From contig NZ_BAABFC010000012.1 in NCBI RefSeq assembly GCF_039540575.1, positions 1 to 64,000 of the forward strand: a DNA stretch of 64,000 nt. Direction: 5' to 3'. Origin of the DNA: Pseudaeromonas paramecii (GTDB lineage Bacteria; Pseudomonadota; Gammaproteobacteria; Enterobacterales; Aeromonadaceae). A program made the translations under genes and the position numbers. The notes beneath the pieces are model-generated. The model was not told the DNA's origin. It was given only the letters and a program-made list of their open reading frames with translations, and did not search any database. Shown here in pieces: positions 33,157 to 43,259 of this stretch (the first letter of the stretch is position 1; the number at the start of each line of letters is the position of its first letter).

Positions 33157-33864
33157 TTAGTCCTGCTTGTAGTCTCTGGCTCCGAAGAGGGCGGTGCCGA
33201 CGCGCACGAGCGTGCTGCCGCAGGCGATGGCCGTCTCCAGATCGTTGGTCATGCCCATGGACAGGGTGTCCATGGAGGGATAATCGGCCTGTAGCTGGGT
33301 AAACAGCCGGGCCAGGGCGGCAAACTGCATCTGCAGTCTGGCCTGATCCTCTGTGTCTTCCGGTATGCCCATCAGTCCGCGCAGCCGCAGCATGGGGAGC
33401 CGACTGACTTCTGCAGCCAGTTCAAAAACTTCGGCTTCGGTCGTACCGGATTTGTTGCTTTCTCCGCTAATATTCACCTGCAGGCAGACGTTCAGCGGCC
33501 CCATGTGATGGGGGCGCTGCTCGTTGAGCCGTTGGGCAATCTTGAGGCGTTCCACGCTCTGCACCCAGGCAAAATGCTCCGCCACCAGGCGGGTCTTGTT
33601 GGATTGCAGCGGGCCGATGAAGTGCCATTCGATCTGCTCGAAGCCGGGGATCTGGCGCAGTTCCTGCACCTTTTGCACCGCTTCTTGCACATAGTTTTCA
33701 CCAAATTGCCGCTGCCCCGCCTGGTAGGCTTCCATGATGGCGGTCAGCGGCTTGGTTTTACTTACCGCCAGCAGTGCCACCGCCGACTCGGGGCGATCGG
33801 CCTGCCGAGCCGCCTGGCGGATGCGGGCCTGAACCGTCTGCAGTTGCTGGGAAATCGAATTCAT
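33157..33864 (-). CDS. yggS: pyridoxal-phosphate homeostasis protein YggS (PLPBP)
   Basis: This 235-residue single-domain alanine-racemase-fold protein binds PLP through K36 in LLAVSKTKP. It keeps vitamin B6 and branched-chain amino/keto acid balance and has no racemase activity. The GLMGIPEDTEDQ and LSMGMTNDLETAI blocks are conserved; the latter forms the phosphate-binding end of the site. The ATG at 33864 is used; a GTG at 33900 abutting pilT would add 12 residues. It is divergent from pilT. Confidence 0.95.
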   Translation of the reverse strand: MNSISQQLQTVQARIRQAARQADRPESAVALLAVSKTKPLTAIMEAYQAGQRQFGENYVQEAVQKVQELRQIPGFEQIEWHFIGPLQSNKTRLVAEHFAWVQSVERLKIAQRLNEQRPHHMGPLNVCLQVNISGESNKSGTTEAEVFELAAEVSRLPMLRLRGLMGIPEDTEDQARLQMQFAALARLFTQLQADYPSMDTLSMGMTNDLETAIACGSTLVRVGTALFGARDYKQD

Positions 33865-33900
33865 AGCGTCGTAAGTTGTTGATGAAGGAATGGGTTTCAC

Positions 33901-34935
33901 ATGGATATCACAGAATTACTGGCCTTTAGTGTAAAGCATAAAGCCTCGGATCTACACCTCTCCGCCGGCGTGCCTCCCATGATCCGGGTGGATGGCGATG
34001 TCCGCAAGATCAACCTGCCGCCGCTGGAGCACCGTCAGGTGCACACATTGGTGTACGACATCATGAATGACCACCAGCGCAAGGAGCTGGAAGAGAACCT
34101 GGAGGTGGACTTCTCCTTCGAGGTGCCCAACCTGGCCCGTTTCCGGGTGAACGCCTTTCACCAGAGCCGTGGGGTGGCGGCGGTGTTCCGGACCATCCCC
34201 AGCAAGGTGCTGACCTTGGAAGACCTCAACGCGCCGGAGATCTTTCGCAAGATCTGCGAATACCCCCGGGGACTGGTGCTGGTGACCGGGCCCACCGGCT
34301 CCGGTAAGTCCACCACCTTGGCCGGCATGATCAACTACATCAACGAAGGCTTCCATCACCATATCCTCACCATTGAGGACCCCATCGAATTCGTGCACGA
34401 GAACAAGCTGTGCCTGGTCAACCAGCGGGAAGTGCACCGGGATACCCTGGGTTTCAGCGCCGCCCTGCGCTCGGCCCTGCGGGAAGACCCGGACATCATA
34501 CTGGTGGGGGAAATGCGGGATCTGGAAACCATACGTCTGGCCCTCACGGCGGCGGAAACCGGTCACCTGGTGTTCGGCACCCTGCACACCAGCTCGGCGG
34601 CCAAGACCATAGACCGTATCATCGACGTGTTCCCCGGCGCCGAGAAGGACATGGTGCGCTCCATGTTGTCCGAATCCCTGCGGGCGGTCATCTCCCAGAC
34701 CCTGCTGAAGAAGACCGGCGGCGGCCGGGTGGCGGCTCACGAGATCATGATTGGCATCCCCGCCATCCGAAACCTGATCCGCGAAGACAAGATTGCCCAG
34801 ATGTACTCCGTCATCCAGACCGGGATGATGCACGGCATGCAGACCATGGATCAGTGCCTCAAGCAGCTGGTGGCGCGGGGTATCGTCAACGTGGCGGATG
34901 CCAAGGCCAAGGCCGTGGATCCCAACAGCATCTAA
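33901..34935 (+). CDS. pilT: type IV pilus retraction ATPase PilT
   Basis: This 344-residue hexameric ATPase depolymerises type IV pili and powers twitching motility. Walker A is GPTGSGKST at residues 130-138, the Asp box is in LTIEDPIEFVH, Walker B lies in PDIILVGEMRD, and the His box is in TGHLVFGTLHT. The conserved AIRNLIREDK C-terminal motif, needed for retraction in other PilT proteins, is present. It is divergent from yggS, and pilU follows after 9 bases. Confidence 0.97.
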   Translation: MDITELLAFSVKHKASDLHLSAGVPPMIRVDGDVRKINLPPLEHRQVHTLVYDIMNDHQRKELEENLEVDFSFEVPNLARFRVNAFHQSRGVAAVFRTIPSKVLTLEDLNAPEIFRKICEYPRGLVLVTGPTGSGKSTTLAGMINYINEGFHHHILTIEDPIEFVHENKLCLVNQREVHRDTLGFSAALRSALREDPDIILVGEMRDLETIRLALTAAETGHLVFGTLHTSSAAKTIDRIIDVFPGAEKDMVRSMLSESLRAVISQTLLKKTGGGRVAAHEIMIGIPAIRNLIREDKIAQMYSVIQTGMMHGMQTMDQCLKQLVARGIVNVADAKAKAVDPNSI

Positions 34936-34944
34936 GGAGCACTC

Positions 34945-36051
34945 ATGACACTGGATAGTCTGCTGGGCCAGTTGGTGGATCGTCACGGCTCTGACCTGTT
35001 TGTCACCGTCGGCAAGCCCCCCTGTCTCAAGATCAACGGGGTGCTGACCCCCATCGACAAGACCAACCTGGAGGCGGATGACATAGTCACCCTGCTCAAG
35101 GAGGCCATGAGTCAGGAGCAGCTGGAGCGCTTCTGTCAGACCAAGGAGGCCAACTACGCCCTGCAGCGGCCCCAACTGGGCCGTTTCCGGGTCAGCTGCT
35201 TCTGGCAGCAGGAGATGCCGGGCATGGTGTTCCGCCGCATCGAGACCCGCATCCCCACCATGGAGGAGCTCTACCTGCCGGCGGTGCTCAAGGAGTTGGT
35301 GATGGCCAAGCGGGGCCTGCTGCTGTTTGTCGGTGCCACCGGGGCCGGTAAGTCCACCACCCAGGCGGCCATGATCGGCTATCGCAACCACAACAGCGAC
35401 GGCCACATCCTGACGGTGGAAGACCCGGTGGAATTCGTGCACCAGCATGAGCGCTGCCTCATCACCCAGCGGGAGGTGGGGGCGGATACCGAGTCCTTCG
35501 ATGCGGCCCTCAAGTCCTCGTTGCGGCAGGCGCCGGATGTCATCCTCATCGGTGAAATCCGCTCCAAGGAGACCATGGAGTTTGCCATCTCCTTCGCCGA
35601 AACCGGGCACCTGTGTATGGCCACCTTGCACGCCAACAACGCCAACCAGGCGCTGGAGCGGATCCTGCACCTGATCCCCGAGGACAAGCACCGCCAGCTG
35701 CTGTTCGATCTCTCCTTGAACCTCAAGGGCATCATAGCCCAGCAACTGATCCCCACCCGGGATGGTCAGGGGCGGCGGGCGGTGTTCGAAATTCTCGCCA
35801 ATACGCCACTGGTCAGCGACATAGTGCGCAAGGGCGAACTGCATCGTCTCAAGGAGGTCATGGCCCGCTCCAACGAGCAGGGCATGATGACCTTTGACCA
35901 GTCGCTGTTCGAGCTGTATCGTCAGGGACTTATCGGTTACAACGAGGCCCTGGCCTTTGCCGACTCGGCCAACGAGGTGCGCCTGATGATCAAGCTCGCC
36001 GGTGGCAACAACATGAGTGCCGGCACCTTGGACAATGTGACCGTCGATTAA
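34945..36051 (+). CDS. pilU: PilT-dependent retraction ATPase PilU
   Basis: This 368-residue paralogue of PilT supplies extra force for pilus retraction together with PilT. Walker A is GATGAGKST at residues 130-138, and the Asp box (LTVEDPVEFVHQ) and His box (TGHLCMATLHA) are conserved. A longer C-terminal tail than in PilT and the adjacent position identify it as PilU. The other pilus genes are not in this window. Confidence 0.95.
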   Translation: MTLDSLLGQLVDRHGSDLFVTVGKPPCLKINGVLTPIDKTNLEADDIVTLLKEAMSQEQLERFCQTKEANYALQRPQLGRFRVSCFWQQEMPGMVFRRIETRIPTMEELYLPAVLKELVMAKRGLLLFVGATGAGKSTTQAAMIGYRNHNSDGHILTVEDPVEFVHQHERCLITQREVGADTESFDAALKSSLRQAPDVILIGEIRSKETMEFAISFAETGHLCMATLHANNANQALERILHLIPEDKHRQLLFDLSLNLKGIIAQQLIPTRDGQGRRAVFEILANTPLVSDIVRKGELHRLKEVMARSNEQGMMTFDQSLFELYRQGLIGYNEALAFADSANEVRLMIKLAGGNNMSAGTLDNVTVD

Positions 36052-36097
36052 CCCAGGGGCCCGCAAGGGCCCTTGTTGCAACAGGAGCCCAAGCCCC

Positions 36098-36871
36098 ATG
36101 CTGATGCTGCTTTCCCCGGCCAAGACTCTGGATTACGAATCGCCCCTCGCCACAGACCAATACACACTGCCGCGTATGCTGGACGATTCGGCACGGCTTA
36201 TCGAGGTTTGCCGTCAGCTGAGCGCTCCCCAGCTGGCCTCCCTGATGAGCCTCAGCGACAAGCTGGCCGGCCTCAACGTGGCGCGTTTTGCCCAGTGGCA
36301 ACCCGAGTGCACGGCGGACAACAGCCGGCCGGCGCTGTTTGCCTTCAAGGGGGATGTCTATACCGGTCTGCAGGCCGAGACCCTGAGCGACGCGGATCTG
36401 GCGTTCGCCCAGGATCACCTGCGGATGCTCTCCGGTCTGTATGGGTTGTTGCGGCCGCTGGATCGGATGCAGGCCTATCGGCTGGAGATGGGCACCAAGC
36501 TGGCCAATGAGGGCGGTGCCGATCTCTATGCCTTCTGGGGCAACCGCATCACGGCCCTGATCAACGAAGATCTCGCCGCCCAGGGGGACGATCTGGTGGT
36601 GAATCTGGCCTCCAACGAATACTTCAAGGCGGTGCAGCCCAAGGCGGTGCAGGGCCGCATCATCAGCCCGGTATTCCAGGACCAGAAGAACGGTCAGTAC
36701 AAGATCATCAGCTTCTACGCCAAGAAGGCGCGGGGCCTGATGGCGCGCTACATCATTCAGCATCGGCTGACGGATCCGGCCGATCTGCTGGACTTCGATC
36801 TGGAGGAGTACGCCTACGCGCCGGAAGTTTCCACCCCGGACAAGCCGGTGTTCCGGCGGCCAGAACGCTAA
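36098..36871 (+). CDS. yaaA: peroxide-stress protein YaaA (DUF328)
   Basis: This 257-residue protein is full-length YaaA, which limits free iron and protects DNA and proteins during hydrogen peroxide stress in E. coli. It starts with the family signature MLMLLSPAKTLDYESP and has the conserved NLASNEYFKAV (about residues 168-178) and the basic KKARGLMARYI helix. Its fold is known to bind DNA. It follows pilU by 46 bases but is probably an independent gene, and it ends before a strong terminator. Confidence 0.95.
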   Translation: MLMLLSPAKTLDYESPLATDQYTLPRMLDDSARLIEVCRQLSAPQLASLMSLSDKLAGLNVARFAQWQPECTADNSRPALFAFKGDVYTGLQAETLSDADLAFAQDHLRMLSGLYGLLRPLDRMQAYRLEMGTKLANEGGADLYAFWGNRITALINEDLAAQGDDLVVNLASNEYFKAVQPKAVQGRIISPVFQDQKNGQYKIISFYAKKARGLMARYIIQHRLTDPADLLDFDLEEYAYAPEVSTPDKPVFRRPER

Positions 36872-36895
36872 GGCATTTATCCAGCGCTAAAAACA

Positions 36896-36928
36896 CCAGA
36901 CCCGGCCTAGGCCGGGTCTGGTTTTTTT
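36896..36928 (+). terminator. intrinsic terminator after yaaA
   Basis: A 13-bp perfect palindrome stem (CCAGACCCGGCCT paired with AGGCCGGGTCTGG) is followed by seven T, 24 bases after the yaaA stop. Confidence 0.92.
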
Positions 36929-37018
36929 GGGGGATGGCCGGATCAGGCGGCCGGTGTACCGCCGGACTTCTTTCTTCTGATCAGGCGGCCGGAGTACCGC
37001 CGGCCTGCTTTCTTCCTA

Positions 37019-38329
<1,311 letters not shown>

Positions 38330-38413
38330 GCAGGCTTTCTCTGTAGGCTAGGGTTGGCCGCACATTATAGGCCAGGGCCATGATAAAATCCGCCACCTGT
38401 TGCAGGAGGGGCC

Positions 38414-39121
38414 ATGGCCGGACGGGATTTTCGCTTCAAACAGTTTCATATCCGCCAGGATCGCTGCGGCATGAAGGTGAGCACGGACGGGGTGCTGCTG
38501 GGGGCCTGGACGCCGGTGGACGGGGTGCGGCGTATCCTGGATATCGGCACCGGCACCGGTCTGCTGGCCCTGATGCTGGCGCAACGCACCCCGCCCGATG
38601 TGCAGATCGAGGCGGTGGAACTGGATCCGGCGGCGGCGGCCCAGGCGGCTCAGAATGTGCTGGACTCCCCCTGGGCATCCCGCATCCGGGTGCATCAGGG
38701 CGCGATCCAGACCTATGACGCAGCGCCCTTTGATCTCATCGTCTGCAACCCGCCTTATTTCCCGGTGGGCCAGGTGGCCAGCGATGGCGCCCGGGCCCAG
38801 GCCCGCCACACCCATACCCTGAGCTATGCCGAGCTGCTGAGCGCGGTGGACCGCCTGTTGACCCCCGACGGCCAGTTGGCCTTGGTGTTGCCCAAGGACT
38901 GGGAGCCATCTCTGCTGGCTGGTGCCAGGCAGATGGGCTTCTATCCCAATTGCCGATGGAATATATCGCCAAAGGAATCTAAAGCGGTTAATCGTGTTTT
39001 ATTGCGGTTATCTAGAGAGGAATTGGCTATCAGTACAAATGATATGGTTATATTGTCTGGTGGTGGTGGTTATAGCGAAATATATGCCAATATGACCTCG
39101 GCCTTTTATCTTAAGCTGTAA
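38414..39121 (+). CDS. trmN6: tRNA1(Val) (adenine-37-N6)-methyltransferase TrmN6
   Basis: This 235-residue SAM-dependent methyltransferase makes m6A37 in tRNA1-Val. The SAM loop ILDIGTGTGLLAL is at residues 41-53 and the catalytic NPPY at 112-115. The protein is full length and in frame. From about base 38940 (residue 176) to the stop the composition drops to about 39% G+C by hand count, with rare codons (TTA, ATA, AGA) absent from the first two thirds. The C-terminal third may therefore come from a different source through recombination. Confidence 0.93.
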   Translation: MAGRDFRFKQFHIRQDRCGMKVSTDGVLLGAWTPVDGVRRILDIGTGTGLLALMLAQRTPPDVQIEAVELDPAAAAQAAQNVLDSPWASRIRVHQGAIQTYDAAPFDLIVCNPPYFPVGQVASDGARAQARHTHTLSYAELLSAVDRLLTPDGQLALVLPKDWEPSLLAGARQMGFYPNCRWNISPKESKAVNRVLLRLSREELAISTNDMVILSGGGGYSEIYANMTSAFYLKL

Positions 39122-39295
39122 ATTTCGCCTTGATCTCGTTGACCATTGCTTTATTCTGCTGCACCAATCCGGTGCCCGCTCACTATTAGAAGAATATTCC
39201 ACGGATGGTGACTCTTTGAGCTGCGCCTGCCCGAGGGGAAAGCCCTGTCTTTCCTCCCATAGGTGTCTGTTTTAACGTCAGTTTTGGAGTGATCC

Positions 39296-40606
39296 GTGAA
39301 CAAATCCATGACCGCAGCCGATCTGGTCGGCCTGGGCTTCATGACCTTTGCCTTCTTTCTGGGGGCAGGCAACATCATATTTCCGCCCATGGCCGGTTTC
39401 ATGGCCGGCGAGCACCTGACCCTGGCCATGCTGGGCTTCCTGGTGACCGCCGTGGGCCTGCCGCTGGCCACCATCATCGCCGTGGCCAAGGCCGGCGGCG
39501 GTCTGCTGACCATGACCCGTCACCTGCCGGCCGGCATGGGCGTGGCCATGGCGGTGGCTGTCTACCTCATCATTGGTCCGGCGTTCGCCACCCCCCGCAC
39601 GGGTCTCGTGGCCTACGAGATGGGCTTCAAGCCCTTCCTGGGGGGATCCGCCAGCCAGACCAGCCTGGCGCTGTTTAGCCTGGGCTACTTTGGCCTGGCC
39701 ACCTACCTCTCCCTGAAGCCAGGCCGTCTGCTGGATGCCATCGGCAAGCTGATCACCCCCTTGCTGGTGCTCCTGCTGGCCGTGCTGGCCATCGCCATCC
39801 TGGTGGCGCCCCAGGGCAGCGTGCCCCAGGCCGCCGGCGAATACGTCAGCCACCCCGGCATCAAGGGGTTGATGGAAGGCTACAACACCATGGACACCTT
39901 TGGTGCCCTGATGTTCGGCATGCTGATCATCGATGTGTTGAAGGAGAAGGGCATCAGCGACAGTAAGTTGCAGACCCGGTATCTGGTGCGGGCCGGCGTG
40001 ATTGCCGCCACCGGCCTGGCCCTGGTGTACATGGCCCTGTTCAAGCTGGGGGGCACCGCCGGCGGCCTGCTGGCGTCTCCTGAGAACGGTGGCGTCATCG
40101 TCTCCACCTATGTGCAGGCCCTCTTTGGTAGCACGGGCCAGCTGATCCTGGCGGCCATCGTCTCCCTGGCCTGTCTCACCACCGCCGTGGGTCTCATCTC
40201 CGCCTGTGCCGACTTCTTCAGCAACCTGTGGCCGCGCTGCTCCTACCGCAACCTGGCGCTGGTGATGGGTGCCCTGTGTGCCCTGGTGGCCAACGTGGGT
40301 CTCTCCACCCTGATCAGCCTCTCCATCCCCGTGCTGGTGGGCATCTACCCGGTGGCGGTGGCCCTGGTGCTGGCGACCCTGCTGCAAGGCGGCTTCGCCC
40401 ATCCCCGCCACAGCCTGCGGGTCATCATCGCCGTGGCCCTGCTGTTCGGCGCCCTGGATGGTCTGAAGACTGCCGGGGTGGATCTGTCGGCCTTCGACTT
40501 CCTGCCGCTGTTCGATCTGGGGCTGGCCTGGCTGCTGCCCACCAGCCTGGTGACCATCCTGTGCCTGGCGCTGCCTCGCCGCGGCGTGGTGAGCAGCGCC
40601 GCCTAA
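39296..40606 (+). CDS. brnQ: branched-chain amino acid transporter BrnQ (LIVCS family)
   Basis: This 436-residue symporter imports leucine, isoleucine and valine with Na+ or H+. It has about twelve membrane segments and the family start SMTAADLVGLGFMTFAFFLGAGNIIFPP-like, where FFLGAGNIIFPP is the conserved signature (residues 18-29). The GTG start at 39296 has GGAG six bases upstream. The 174 bases before it are only moderately G+C-rich and carry no gene; they continue the AT-shifted patch that begins inside trmN6. Confidence 0.94.
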   Translation: MNKSMTAADLVGLGFMTFAFFLGAGNIIFPPMAGFMAGEHLTLAMLGFLVTAVGLPLATIIAVAKAGGGLLTMTRHLPAGMGVAMAVAVYLIIGPAFATPRTGLVAYEMGFKPFLGGSASQTSLALFSLGYFGLATYLSLKPGRLLDAIGKLITPLLVLLLAVLAIAILVAPQGSVPQAAGEYVSHPGIKGLMEGYNTMDTFGALMFGMLIIDVLKEKGISDSKLQTRYLVRAGVIAATGLALVYMALFKLGGTAGGLLASPENGGVIVSTYVQALFGSTGQLILAAIVSLACLTTAVGLISACADFFSNLWPRCSYRNLALVMGALCALVANVGLSTLISLSIPVLVGIYPVAVALVLATLLQGGFAHPRHSLRVIIAVALLFGALDGLKTAGVDLSAFDFLPLFDLGLAWLLPTSLVTILCLALPRRGVVSSAA

Positions 40607-40621
40607 TCCCGACGGCGCCAT

Positions 40622-40654
40622 AAAAAAAAGCCCTGCCAATCGGCAGGGCTTTTT
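40622..40654. terminator. bidirectional terminator between brnQ and the DUF2860 gene
   Basis: AAAAGCCCTGCC and GGCAGGGCTTTT pair over AATC, with an A-run before and a T-run after the stem. Confidence 0.92.
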
Positions 40655-40669
40655 GTTTGTTTGGAGCTA

Positions 40670-41680
40670 TCAGAAGTTGTACAGCACGCCGGCGCTGAGT
40701 TGGCTCAACTCGCTATCGAAGAAGTGCACGTCGGCGTCGGATTTGCCGTAGGTGGCCATGAGGGTGCCATTGAGCTTGTCGATGCCGGCCAGACGATGCC
40801 AGATGAAGTTGACGTTGAGGCCGTACTCAGTGGCATCGGCCTTGCGGTCAAAGACGGGATTGGCCTCGTCATAGCGCAGGGTGCCGGCGAACAGGTTGCT
40901 GATCAGGCTGTACTGCGGAGTCCGCACACTATAGGAGAGCTGGCCGGTCAGCCGGCTGTAATCCATGGCATCACCGTCGGCATCCTTGACGCTGTAGGTC
41001 AGGCTGGGACGCAGCACCCGGCCGGGGCTCAGCAGCCAGTTATAGGCCAGATCCACCGCCTGGCTGCTGCCGTTGCGATTCAGGCTGGCCCGCTCGGCAG
41101 GACTGAGGCTGCTGATGCTCTGGCCACTGCGTTCGTCATCCAATTCGATCTTACGGTAGGTGTAGCTGGCGTCGAAGGCCGAGCCGGCGATGCCATCCCA
41201 GCCCAGGCGTACACCGCGGGAGGTGCGATCCGTGGTGCTGCGGTCGCTGCCGGTACGGTACGGATCCTGCCACACCTTGGTGGGAATGCCGCTGAAGACA
41301 TAGGCGAGGGAGCCGATGCCCTGGTCGCCAAACTCATGCCGGACCCCCAGCTGCTGGCTGAAGTCCAGGCGCATGGCATCCTGGATCAGGTTCCCCAAGT
41401 AGATCTGGGTGCGGGCGTCGGCGAAGGTGTAGCGCAGGTCGAAGTTGAGGCTCAGATCCGTGCCATCACTGCTGGCCATGTCGCTGAGGCTGCCGATGCG
41501 GCGGCTGTCATTCTTGCTTGGCCCCACCAGGATATTGGAGTCCACATTGTTATAGGCGGCACCGGCGAATACGAAGCCGCTGAAGCCATCTTCCTTGGGG
41601 ATGCCCAGTACTTCTGCCTGACCAATGACCGGCAACAGGGCCAGGGCGAGCAGGGAGCGTGACAGGGTGGGGGAGGGCAT
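40670..41680 (-). CDS. DUF2860 outer-membrane beta-barrel protein
   Basis: This 336-residue protein has a signal peptide (cleavage after IGQA, residue 22) and a body of alternating polar and hydrophobic strands typical of a beta-barrel. It ends in Phe (SAGVLYNF), the usual outer-membrane targeting residue. The GFSGFVFAGAAYNNVDSNILVG start of the mature part resembles the DUF2860 family of Vibrio and Aeromonas. AAGGAC precedes the ATG. It stands alone between the brnQ terminator and fldB. The function is unknown; a porin or adhesin-like role is possible. Confidence 0.75.
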   Translation of the reverse strand: MPSPTLSRSLLALALLPVIGQAEVLGIPKEDGFSGFVFAGAAYNNVDSNILVGPSKNDSRRIGSLSDMASSDGTDLSLNFDLRYTFADARTQIYLGNLIQDAMRLDFSQQLGVRHEFGDQGIGSLAYVFSGIPTKVWQDPYRTGSDRSTTDRTSRGVRLGWDGIAGSAFDASYTYRKIELDDERSGQSISSLSPAERASLNRNGSSQAVDLAYNWLLSPGRVLRPSLTYSVKDADGDAMDYSRLTGQLSYSVRTPQYSLISNLFAGTLRYDEANPVFDRKADATEYGLNVNFIWHRLAGIDKLNGTLMATYGKSDADVHFFDSELSQLSAGVLYNF

Positions 41681-41744
41681 GGTGTCTGTCCTTTTATAAG
41701 GGTGTCGAATGAAAATATAGTCCTATGATGCTATCCGGTGAGGA

Positions 41745-42263
41745 TTACAGCAAGGCGACCGCGTCCTCCAGTACCTGGGGTAGCCAGGCATCCAGCCGGT
41801 CGTCGGTGAGGGCGTACTGATTGGTCTCGTCCAGTGCCAGGCCGACGAACAGGCGTCCTTCGTCCACCAGGGCCTTGGAGGCCTCGAATTCATAACCTTC
41901 GTTGGGCCAGTAACCGACCATCTGGCAGCCCTTGGCCACCAGCTTGTCATGCAGCAGCCCCATGGCATCCAGAAACCACTCGCCATAGCCTTGCTGATCC
42001 CCCAGGCCAAACAGGGCCACCACCTTGCCGGATAAGTCGACCGAGTCGATGGCATCCCAGCTGGCCAACCAGTCCTCCTGGATCTCACCAAAGTCCCAGG
42101 TGGAGATGCCCAGGATGAGGATGGGGTAGTCCAGCATCCGCTCGATAGAGCTGGTCTTAAGGTTATGTAATTCAACCTGAACCGCACCCAGACGATGTTG
42201 GATCTTTTCCGCCACCATCTCGGTGTAACAGGTGGTGGAGCCGTAAAAGAGACCTATCTGCAT
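41745..42263 (-). CDS. fldB: flavodoxin FldB
   Basis: This 172-residue long-chain flavodoxin carries electrons through FMN. The phosphate-binding loop is FYGSTTCYTE (residues 6-15), and the isoalloxazine-binding loops are STWDFGEIQ and LGDQQGYGEWF. Adjacency to xerD identifies FldB rather than FldA. The ATG at 42263 is preceded by AAGGA at seven bases; an ATG five codons earlier has no ribosome binding site. It is divergent from xerD across 107 bases. Confidence 0.92.
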   Translation of the reverse strand: MQIGLFYGSTTCYTEMVAEKIQHRLGAVQVELHNLKTSSIERMLDYPILILGISTWDFGEIQEDWLASWDAIDSVDLSGKVVALFGLGDQQGYGEWFLDAMGLLHDKLVAKGCQMVGYWPNEGYEFEASKALVDEGRLFVGLALDETNQYALTDDRLDAWLPQVLEDAVALL

Positions 42264-42370
42264 GGGAATATCCTTCATTAACGCGACAGTGCAGTGTAAC
42301 AGAGCCCTCTAGGCAGGGGCAGCGGCAGCCGCCGGCCTGTGGTATACAAGGAGGCCTGAGTGGAGGTGAT

Positions 42371-43258
42371 ATGTCCCAGCCCTTGATCGATCAGTTTCTG
42401 GATGCCCTGTGGCTCGAGCGCGGCCTGTCGGCCAATACCCTGGCCTCTTATCGGACGGATCTGGAGAAGTTCGCCGCCTGGCTGGACGGCCAGGGCCACT
42501 CCCTGCTGACCCTGGACAGCCTGCAGCTGCAGGGGTATCTGGCCTGGCGGCTGGATCAGGGTTACCAGGCCAGCTCCACCGCCCGCCTGCTCTCGGCCCT
42601 GCGGCGCTTCTACCAGCACCTGATCCGCGAGCAGTTTCGCGAGGACGATCCCACCGCCCTGCTGATGGGCCCCAAACTGCCCAAGCGGCTGCCCAAGGAT
42701 CTCTCCGAGGCCCAGGTGGAGGCGCTGCTGGCCGAACCCGACCCGGCGGATCCGCTTGAGCTGCGGGACAAGGCCATGCTGGAGCTGCTCTACGCCACCG
42801 GCCTGCGGGTCAGCGAGCTGGTGAGCCTCACCATGAGCAATCTGGGGCGTGGCCAAGGGCTGGTGCGAGTCACCGGCAAGGGCAACAAGGAGCGGCTGGT
42901 GCCCCTGGGGCAGGAGGCGCTCTACTGGCTGGAGCAGTACCTGCATGAGGGGCGCATCCTGCTGCTGGGGGCGGTGAGCTGCGACGTGGTGTTCCCCTCC
43001 AGCCGGGCCCAGCAGATGACCCGGCAGACCTTCTGGCACCGCATCAAGCTGTACGCCAAGCGGGCCGGTATCGGCGTGGAACTCTCGCCCCACACCCTGC
43101 GCCATGCCTTCGCCACCCACCTGCTCAACCACGGCGCCGATCTGCGGGTGGTGCAGATGCTGCTGGGCCACGCCGATCTCTCCACCACCCAGATCTACAC
43201 CCATGTGGCCAAGGAGCGGTTAAGCGCCCTGCATGCCCAGCACCACCCCCGGGCCTGA
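42371..43258 (+). CDS. xerD: site-specific tyrosine recombinase XerD
   Basis: This 295-residue recombinase works with XerC at dif to resolve chromosome dimers under FtsK control. Catalytic residues are R146 (YATGLRVSEL), K170, H241 and R244 (HTLRHAFATH), H267 (LLGHADL) and Y276 (QIYTHV). A very strong GGAGGTGAT precedes the ATG. In E. coli xerD is followed by dsbC and recJ; here the dsbC position holds a convergent HD-domain gene one base downstream. Confidence 0.96.
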   Translation: MSQPLIDQFLDALWLERGLSANTLASYRTDLEKFAAWLDGQGHSLLTLDSLQLQGYLAWRLDQGYQASSTARLLSALRRFYQHLIREQFREDDPTALLMGPKLPKRLPKDLSEAQVEALLAEPDPADPLELRDKAMLELLYATGLRVSELVSLTMSNLGRGQGLVRVTGKGNKERLVPLGQEALYWLEQYLHEGRILLLGAVSCDVVFPSSRAQQMTRQTFWHRIKLYAKRAGIGVELSPHTLRHAFATHLLNHGADLRVVQMLLGHADLSTTQIYTHVAKERLSALHAQHHPRA

Positions 43259-43259
43259 G

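Noticed and set aside
36055..36075. A GGGCCC-GCAA-GGGCCC hairpin between pilU and yaaA
   Set aside because: It has a good stem but no T-run, so I did not call it a terminator. It may weakly pause transcription.
33952..36123. A 723-codon minus-strand frame opposite pilT and pilU
   Set aside because: Despite its length it is His/Gln/Gly-rich noise antisense to two well-supported ATPase genes. Stops are rare in this frame because of codon bias on the real strand.
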